Below are positions 58,316 to 64,000 of a stretch of 64,000 nt of DNA, piece after piece. A model generated the notes under the pieces. That model saw only the letters and a program-made list of their open reading frames with translations, was not told where the DNA came from and ran no database searches. Source of the DNA: Planctomycetota bacterium. GTDB lineage: Bacteria; Planctomycetota; UBA11346. The translations under genes were made by a program, and so were the position numbers. Numbering within the stretch: the first letter of the stretch is position 1; every line of letters starts with the position of its first letter. The stretch is from positions 54,804 through 118,803 of the forward strand of contig JAKLKR010000001.1 in NCBI GenBank assembly GCA_023150565.1. Reading direction: 5' to 3'.

Positions 58316-59531
58316 GCCCCAGCCGGCGCAGGTAGGCGAGCAGCAGCAGGGCGCGCGCGCGCGTCCCGGCGCAGGGATGGTGCAGCCACTGGGGCAGCAG
58401 GCCCAGGCCCCCGTCGACGGCGGGGTGGCCGGCGGCGGCGCGCCGGCGCAACCAGTCGCAGAGCAGGTCGGCGCCCAGGCGGGCGTCGCGCTTGACCGTG
58501 CGCAGACTCACCCCCAGGCGCTCGGCAATGGCCTCCTGGGCCAGGCCGGCGCCGAGCAGGAGGGCCAGCACCTCGGCGGCGCGGATCGCGGTGGGCGGCG
58601 CCTCGCGCACGAAGTCGTCGAGCTGCGCCTGCCAATCCTCGGCGTGGCGGAGCACCAGGGCCTCGGCGTCGGGCCCGTCGTCGGGGGCGCCGTCCGCGCA
58701 CCGGCGATCGCGCCGGCGCAGCCAGTCGCGGGCGAAATTGCCGATCACCCGGTGCAGATAGGGACGGAAGCGCCCGCGACCGGCGTCATAGCGTTCGCGC
58801 AGGCTGCTCTTCCAGGCGCGGCCCCGATGCTCGCCGCGCTCCAGCGGCTGCTCCATCTCGAGGAAGAACTGCTGCACCAGGTCCTCGGCCTGGTCGCGGT
58901 CGAGGCGGAACTGGCGCAGCACCAGGTCCAGGCAGGGGTCGGCGTAATAGTCGGCGAAGCGGACCGGCTTGGCGGCATCGGGTCCGCTGGGGACGAGGGC
59001 GACGCTGGCGCGGGTGTCGGCGTCATCCCAGCGGCGGGGGCGGGGGGCGTAGGCGAGCTCGAGGAAGGCCTCGGCCTCGGCCACCCCGTTGAGCGCGGCG
59101 GCGCGCATCCAGCGCCCGGCCTCGGCGCGCTCGCCAGCCTCGCCTGCGGCCAGGAGCAGGCCGAGGTTGTACTGCGCCACCCCCAGACCCTGCACCGCCG
59201 CGGCACGGCACCAGCGCAGCGCCTCGCCGCGGTCCTCCTTCACCAGCAGACCCAGGCGGAACTGCGCCTCCGGCACGCCCGCCTCCGCCGCCTGGCGCAG
59301 CAGCCGCGTCCCCTCCCCATCGCCGGCATCACGGGCCAGCAGCAGGTCGGCCAGCCGCCAGGCGGCGCGGCCATGCCCGGCGGCGGCGGCCTGCGCCAGC
59401 AGCGAGCCGGCCGCGTCGCCACCTTCGCCCTGGGCGAGCAGGCGCTTTCCCTCCTGGTACCAGACCTCGGCGTCGCCCGGCCCGGCCGGTCCAGCTGAGG
59501 TCGGGATGGTGGCCATGACGGTGCCGACCAT
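58299..59531 (-). CDS. Sel1-like repeat domain fused to ECF-type sigma-70 factor
   Basis: AEAGVPEAQFRLGLLVKEDRGEALRWCRAAAVQGLGVAQYNLGLLLAAGE (Sel1 repeats), then DQAEDLVQQFFLEM...RFRPYLHRVIGNFARDWLRRRDRR...IAERLGVSLRTVKRDARLGADLL. Confidence 0.85.
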   Translation of the reverse strand: MVGTVMATIPTSAGPAGPGDAEVWYQEGKRLLAQGEGGDAAGSLLAQAAAAGHGRAAWRLADLLLARDAGDGEGTRLLRQAAEAGVPEAQFRLGLLVKEDRGEALRWCRAAAVQGLGVAQYNLGLLLAAGEAGERAEAGRWMRAAALNGVAEAEAFLELAYAPRPRRWDDADTRASVALVPSGPDAAKPVRFADYYADPCLDLVLRQFRLDRDQAEDLVQQFFLEMEQPLERGEHRGRAWKSSLRERYDAGRGRFRPYLHRVIGNFARDWLRRRDRRCADGAPDDGPDAEALVLRHAEDWQAQLDDFVREAPPTAIRAAEVLALLLGAGLAQEAIAERLGVSLRTVKRDARLGADLLCDWLRRRAAAGHPAVDGGLGLLPQWLHHPCAGTRARALLLLAYLRRLGLRAGS

Positions 59532-59632
59532 GCCGCCGCCGCCGCCGGCCGCACGCGCCCGGATGCGCGGAGCAGGCCGGTGTCGGATACAGGGGATGGA
59601 CGCCGCCAGGCGCGCCAGCAGATGCCCGGCGC

Positions 59633-62600
59633 TCACCAGTTGTGATAGGCGTCGGGATCGTAGCCCGGGCGCCAGGGAACGTAGGGCGAGGCGGCGCCAG
59701 CGCCGCGCGGGGCGACCTCCAGGCGCACCGGCAGCTTGCGCAGGCCGCCCTCGCCGTGGTTGTCGTGCACCTGGATGGCGAACACCTGCGGCTGGCCGAA
59801 GCGGATGCGCTCCGGCGGCAGCAGGTACTCGCGGCGCGCCTCCCAATGCCTGGGCGTTCCGCTGCCGGTCTCGCCCACCAGCGCACCGTCGAGGAAGGTG
59901 CGGTCGGTGTCGTCGACCGTGCCCAGCACCAGGCGCACCTCGCCGTCGCGCCAGGCTTCGGGGATGGTCGCCGCGCAGCGGTACCAGGCGTGGCCGTCGT
60001 AGGGCGCATAGCGCCCGCCCGCCGGCCCCATGGCCGGATCGTGGTAGCGGTGGGAAGGCGCGGCGGGATCGGCCACTCCCTGCTGCTCCCACGACAGGCC
60101 CGCCTGCAGCCAGCGCCAGCCGCCGTCGTCGAAGCCGGCCGCCGCCCACCCCGCCGCCTCGCCCCGGCCGGCGGGGTCGGTGCTGAAGCGCCAGCGCGGC
60201 AGGTCGATGACCGCACGCAGGCCACCCAGGGTGCCGTCCTCGCCCTGGACGCCGGTGAACAACGGCTGCGCGGCGGGTACTGCGCCCATGGCGGTGAGGA
60301 TGCGTTCCACCACCCGCAGCGGTTTGCGCCGCTGCTCGATGTCGATGAACGAGGTGTACGGCTTGCCGGAGGTGAGCTGGTAGGGCCGCGGGACGAAGGC
60401 CGCCGGCGGCAGGCCCACCAGGGTCAGGCGTCCGCCGGCGGCCAGCACCGCCGGCTCGCACCACGGCTGGACGCCGCGGAAGGCGGCGAGCGGGCGCGGA
60501 TCGCGCCAGTGCAGTTCGGCGGGGGCGATCCCAGCCGGGAGCCCGGTCCCGGGCAGGGCGCGCCAGGCCTCCACCGCCGCGGCCGACACCCCGGGGGCCA
60601 GGCCGCCGAGGTCGGCGGATCCCCCCGGGTGCAGCCACACCACCGCCGCCCCGCGCGCCAGGGCGGCGCGTCCGGCTTCCTGCCAGACGGGATCGGCCGC
60701 CGCCGGGGCCAGCACCAGCAGGTCGGCCTCGGCAGGGATGGCGGCGGCGGGGCGGCGCTCCAGGGCGGGAAACAGGGCGGCGATCTCGTCGGCCCAGGCG
60801 CCGTCGCCGGCCAGCACCGCCCGCCGCGCCGGGGCGGCGGCGGGGGCGGGGGCGGCGGCCCAGCGCAGCAGGTTGTCGGCCAGCAGGGTGGCGGCGGGAT
60901 CGAGGCCGTAGCGCGCCACCAGCTCGAACTGGCACAGCAGCACCCGGCCGGCGCCGCGCCGCTGTTCGAGCAGCAGCGCCTCGCGCTGGTCGAATCCGGC
61001 GTCGGCCAGCACCCGGAAGCCGCCACGGTCGGGCTTGAGCAGGGTCCAGGGCGCGACCATGCCGGTGTCAGTCACCAGGTATTTCACATGCGGGTAGTGC
61101 GGGGTGGTCTCCATCTCGCGCGTCGCCGGCGAGGTCGCCGCCGCCATCGCCGAGGGGCCGCGCCAGTCGTGCAGGTCGGCATCCTCAAGCCCGGCGAGGA
61201 CGGCATGGCCGCGCTCGCGCACGAAGGCGGTGCGCTGGCGGGACGGCAGATGGACCAGGTTGGCGCACAGCGACGGGCCCTGGGCCAGCACCACCACGGT
61301 CAGCCCCTGCTCGATCAGACCGCTGCGCTCCGCCTCGGCCAGCACCGGGTCAGGGCGGTCGCCGAGCGCGCCCTCGCCAACCACCAGCACGCGCGCGGCG
61401 CGCACCGCCGCGAGGTCGTCGGCGGTGCTGAATGGCACCCCGGCCCGGCGCAGCAGGGCGGCGGTGCGGCCGAGGGGATCGCGCAGCGCCACCGCCACCC
61501 CCAGGTCGCCAGGCGGGCGGTGGGCGGGGAACAGGGTCACCGCCAGCTCGGCTGAACCCAGCAGGCGGCGGTCATCGCCGAGGGCCTGCAGGCGCAGAAC
61601 GGCATCGGTCCGCCCAGCCACCGCCGGGACCGGGAGCGCAAATGGCCGGCGCAGCACCTCGCCGGCGGCGACCGTGGCGGCGGCGTCCCAGGCCGCCAGT
61701 TCGCGCCCGGCGCGATCGAGCAGGCGTGCCGACAGGGTGAGCGCCAGCACCACCGGACCGTCGTTCACCACCACCGCCTCCTTGGCCAGCGCCTCGCCGG
61801 CGAACCAGGCGTGGACCTGGTCGGCGGGTCCTGCAGGGCCGCCGAGCTGCACCGACACCGGCGCCAGCACCAGGCGCAGGGCGTCGCGGTAGGGTGTGGG
61901 GCGGTCGACCAGCGGCCGACGGTGCTCCAGGTGCAGCAGCGCCGGCTTGATGCCCCAGGTGCGGTCCTCGTCCCAACGCAGTGGACTGCGCCGGGTCTGG
62001 TGGTCGGCCAGGTGGGTGAAGGTCTTTTCGCCGAACAGGCCGATGGCGGGCACGTCCCAGGCGCGCCAGGCGTCGAGGGTGCGCCGCGCCACCAGCTCCT
62101 TGACCGCCATCACCTCGGGCCGCGCCGCATCGCCGTCGTGCGGCTGGGCGATCACCGTGTCGCGCAGCGACGGCGTGCGCACCAGGGCGTAGGCGGCATC
62201 GCCCAGGAAGCGCGCGGCGTGCTCCACCGTCAGCAGCGGCCCGTGGTTGCGCTCGGGGAAGTCGAAGTCCTTGAACTGTTCGAAGTAGGGCAGGCCGAGC
62301 TCGGACGGGAAGAGGACGTTGGGACGCGCCGCGCTCCAGGCCGCGGGCCAGTCGGCGCGTTCCTGCAGGGGCATGCCCATGGACAGGTAATGCATGGTGG
62401 TGAAGAGCTGGGTGAGGTTGCCGGAGGCGTTGTGGTAGACCGGGCGCGCCGGGTCCTCGGCGTGCAGCGCCGCTTCGCAGGCCAGGGCGCGGGCCCGGGC
62501 ATCGTCCTTGCCCGGCGGCATGTAGTCCATCCGCATCGGCGCCTGGGGATGCTGCCCAAGCGGGTACCAGCAGGTGTTGAAGGTGGCCATGTACAGCGCC

Positions 62601-64000
62601 ACCGAGGGATGGTGGCCCCAGGCACGCACGAAGCCACGTACCAGCCGGCGGTGCGCCTGGGGATCATCACCCCGCTCCAGCGGCGGGGCGGTGAGCACCA
62701 CCAGCAGGCCCAGCTCGTCGGCCGCCGCCAGCACCTTCTCGACGTGGTACGGCGTACGCCCAAGCGAGCCCGCGCCCTCCCAATCGATGTCCAGGTTGAC
62801 GGTATTGAAGCCGATCGCCTTGAGCTCGGACAGCTGGGCGCGCACCAGCGCAGGATCGAGGGCGCAGGCCAGGGCGTAGCGCGACCACAGCATGGCGGCG
62901 TCGCTGTCGTAGATCAGCCGGCGGCGCACCCCGTCGAGATGGAAGCCGTCGCGCTCGAGGCTGAACCGGCGCAGGGCGCAGGTGCGCGGGAAGGTCTCGT
63001 CGACCACCGCCCCGCCCTCGCCGCGCAGCACCGCCTGCTGGTGGTAGAGCGCCGGGTCCTCGGGCGACCAGCGCCGCAGGCCATCCCAGGGCAGCGCCAG
63101 CCGCAGCTCGCGCTCGCGCTCGCCGGCGGCGAAGACCACCCGCCCGGCAGGGATCTCGCGCAGCACGATCCCTTTGGCGTCGAGCAATCGCACCGCGGCT
63201 GCCACGCTGCCGGGCCGCCCGTCCGGGTTGGCGACCGTCAGCAGCGCCTCGGCATCGCCGGTGGCATCCGGCCGCACCAGGGCCGCGACGGTCCGCCGCG
63301 CGCCGCGGCCCTCCAGCGCGAGATCCACCAGCGAGGCGTCGGTGGCGGTCCATTTGTCGGTGTACGGTCGAAAGCCCAGCTCCACCGCCAGCTCGAACTC
63401 CGCGCCGGGCACCACCGGCCCCAGGTCGACTTCGCAGCGTCCGACCGCGGCGCGCTCGGCGGGTCCGGCGGCGTGGAATCCGCCCATCTCCACCCCGTCG
63501 CGCAGGAAGCGCGCGCGGTCGGCCGCGACCAGATCGCAGGTCAGCAGCAGGCGCTCGCCGCGGAAGTCCGCCGGCACCCGCACCCGCCGCACCAGCCAGG
63601 CGTCGAAGGTCCGCGCCAGCAGCCGGCCATCCACCTCGGTCACCACTGCCCCGGCGGCATCCCACACCGGGAACAGCGGCCCGGACAGCCAGCGGCCGGG
63701 CAGGCGGGTGCGCAGCCATGGCCGGCCGGCAGGCGGGCGCTGCCCGGGGGCGGGAGCGGGCAGGAAGCGCCAGGTGCCGTTGAGGCAGATGCGGTCGCCG
63801 CTGGCGGTGCGCTCGCGCGCCGCCCCGGACAGGTCCCAGCGCCGCGCCTCCTCGGCATCAGGCGCCGCGGGGGACAGCGGTCCGGCGCCCTCGGCGGCGG
63901 CCGCGGCCGGTCCGGCGGCGGGCGCGGCGCTGGCCGCCGCCAGCGCCGCCGCATCCGCCCCGGGTACGATGCGCAGCCAGTCGAAGGCGCCCTCGGCGGC
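59633..64000 (-). CDS. Very large GH2-like glycoside hydrolase (5' end beyond window)
   Basis: Frame continues to the window edge (RICLNGTWRFLPAP upstream of the track Met at 63667); sugar-binding and TIM-barrel-like segments typical of GH2; C-terminal GEVRLVLGTVDDTDRTFLDGALVGETG beta-sandwich. Confidence 0.7.
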   Translation of the reverse strand, partial: AAEGAFDWLRIVPGADAAALAAASAAPAAGPAAAAAEGAGPLSPAAPDAEEARRWDLSGAARERTASGDRICLNGTWRFLPAPAPGQRPPAGRPWLRTRLPGRWLSGPLFPVWDAAGAVVTEVDGRLLARTFDAWLVRRVRVPADFRGERLLLTCDLVAADRARFLRDGVEMGGFHAAGPAERAAVGRCEVDLGPVVPGAEFELAVELGFRPYTDKWTATDASLVDLALEGRGARRTVAALVRPDATGDAEALLTVANPDGRPGSVAAAVRLLDAKGIVLREIPAGRVVFAAGERERELRLALPWDGLRRWSPEDPALYHQQAVLRGEGGAVVDETFPRTCALRRFSLERDGFHLDGVRRRLIYDSDAAMLWSRYALACALDPALVRAQLSELKAIGFNTVNLDIDWEGAGSLGRTPYHVEKVLAAADELGLLVVLTAPPLERGDDPQAHRRLVRGFVRAWGHHPSVALYMATFNTCWYPLGQHPQAPMRMDYMPPGKDDARARALACEAALHAEDPARPVYHNASGNLTQLFTTMHYLSMGMPLQERADWPAAWSAARPNVLFPSELGLPYFEQFKDFDFPERNHGPLLTVEHAARFLGDAAYALVRTPSLRDTVIAQPHDGDAARPEVMAVKELVARRTLDAWRAWDVPAIGLFGEKTFTHLADHQTRRSPLRWDEDRTWGIKPALLHLEHRRPLVDRPTPYRDALRLVLAPVSVQLGGPAGPADQVHAWFAGEALAKEAVVVNDGPVVLALTLSARLLDRAGRELAAWDAAATVAAGEVLRRPFALPVPAVAGRTDAVLRLQALGDDRRLLGSAELAVTLFPAHRPPGDLGVAVALRDPLGRTAALLRRAGVPFSTADDLAAVRAARVLVVGEGALGDRPDPVLAEAERSGLIEQGLTVVVLAQGPSLCANLVHLPSRQRTAFVRERGHAVLAGLEDADLHDWRGPSAMAAATSPATREMETTPHYPHVKYLVTDTGMVAPWTLLKPDRGGFRVLADAGFDQREALLLEQRRGAGRVLLCQFELVARYGLDPAATLLADNLLRWAAAPAPAAAPARRAVLAGDGAWADEIAALFPALERRPAAAIPAEADLLVLAPAAADPVWQEAGRAALARGAAVVWLHPGGSADLGGLAPGVSAAAVEAWRALPGTGLPAGIAPAELHWRDPRPLAAFRGVQPWCEPAVLAAGGRLTLVGLPPAAFVPRPYQLTSGKPYTSFIDIEQRRKPLRVVERILTAMGAVPAAQPLFTGVQGEDGTLGGLRAVIDLPRWRFSTDPAGRGEAAGWAAAGFDDGGWRWLQAGLSWEQQGVADPAAPSHRYHDPAMGPAGGRYAPYDGHAWYRCAATIPEAWRDGEVRLVLGTVDDTDRTFLDGALVGETGSGTPRHWEARREYLLPPERIRFGQPQVFAIQVHDNHGEGGLRKLPVRLEVAPRGAGAASPYVPWRPGYDPDAYHNW

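Overview
High-GC bacterial chromosome window, dense with genes; probably a PVC-type bacterium such as Planctomycetota (judged from an H-X9-DG-like prepilin, a PilM/multi-secretin cluster and a Sel1-ECF sigma factor; not proven). Left to right: partial GH20 hexosaminidase; SSS symporter; two glycosyltransferases; rph; TPR lipoprotein plus a MalEFGK-type sugar ABC operon; fusA; GspF-coaD-DJ-1 block on the minus strand; a type IV pilus/T2SS-like cluster (PilM-like fusion, two scaffold-like proteins, THREE consecutive translationally coupled secretin paralogues); MFS; Ig-like secreted protein; purQ; a cytochrome c-SCO-PCu(A)C copper module; lipoprotein; hairpin/repeat-rich intergenic block; haem-oxygenase-like protein; hybrid histidine kinase; beta-helix lipoprotein; GT39; GT2-GtrA; an IS island (IS3-like and ISL3-like) bracketed by two copies of a ~125-nt imperfect hairpin repeat; prepilin-like protein; truA-pcnB-polyprenyl synthase; HTH-REC regulator; GT9; STAS-PLD-FGE-like set; Sel1-repeat/ECF sigma fusion; very large partial GH2-like protein. 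The most system-like candidate is the PilM/triple-secretin locus at 19.3-32.0 kb. The IS-island hairpin repeats and a fold-back hairpin over the ISL3 transposase start codon are also notable. No tRNA, rRNA or CRISPR array was recognised. All assignments come from reading motifs by eye; no database search was run.
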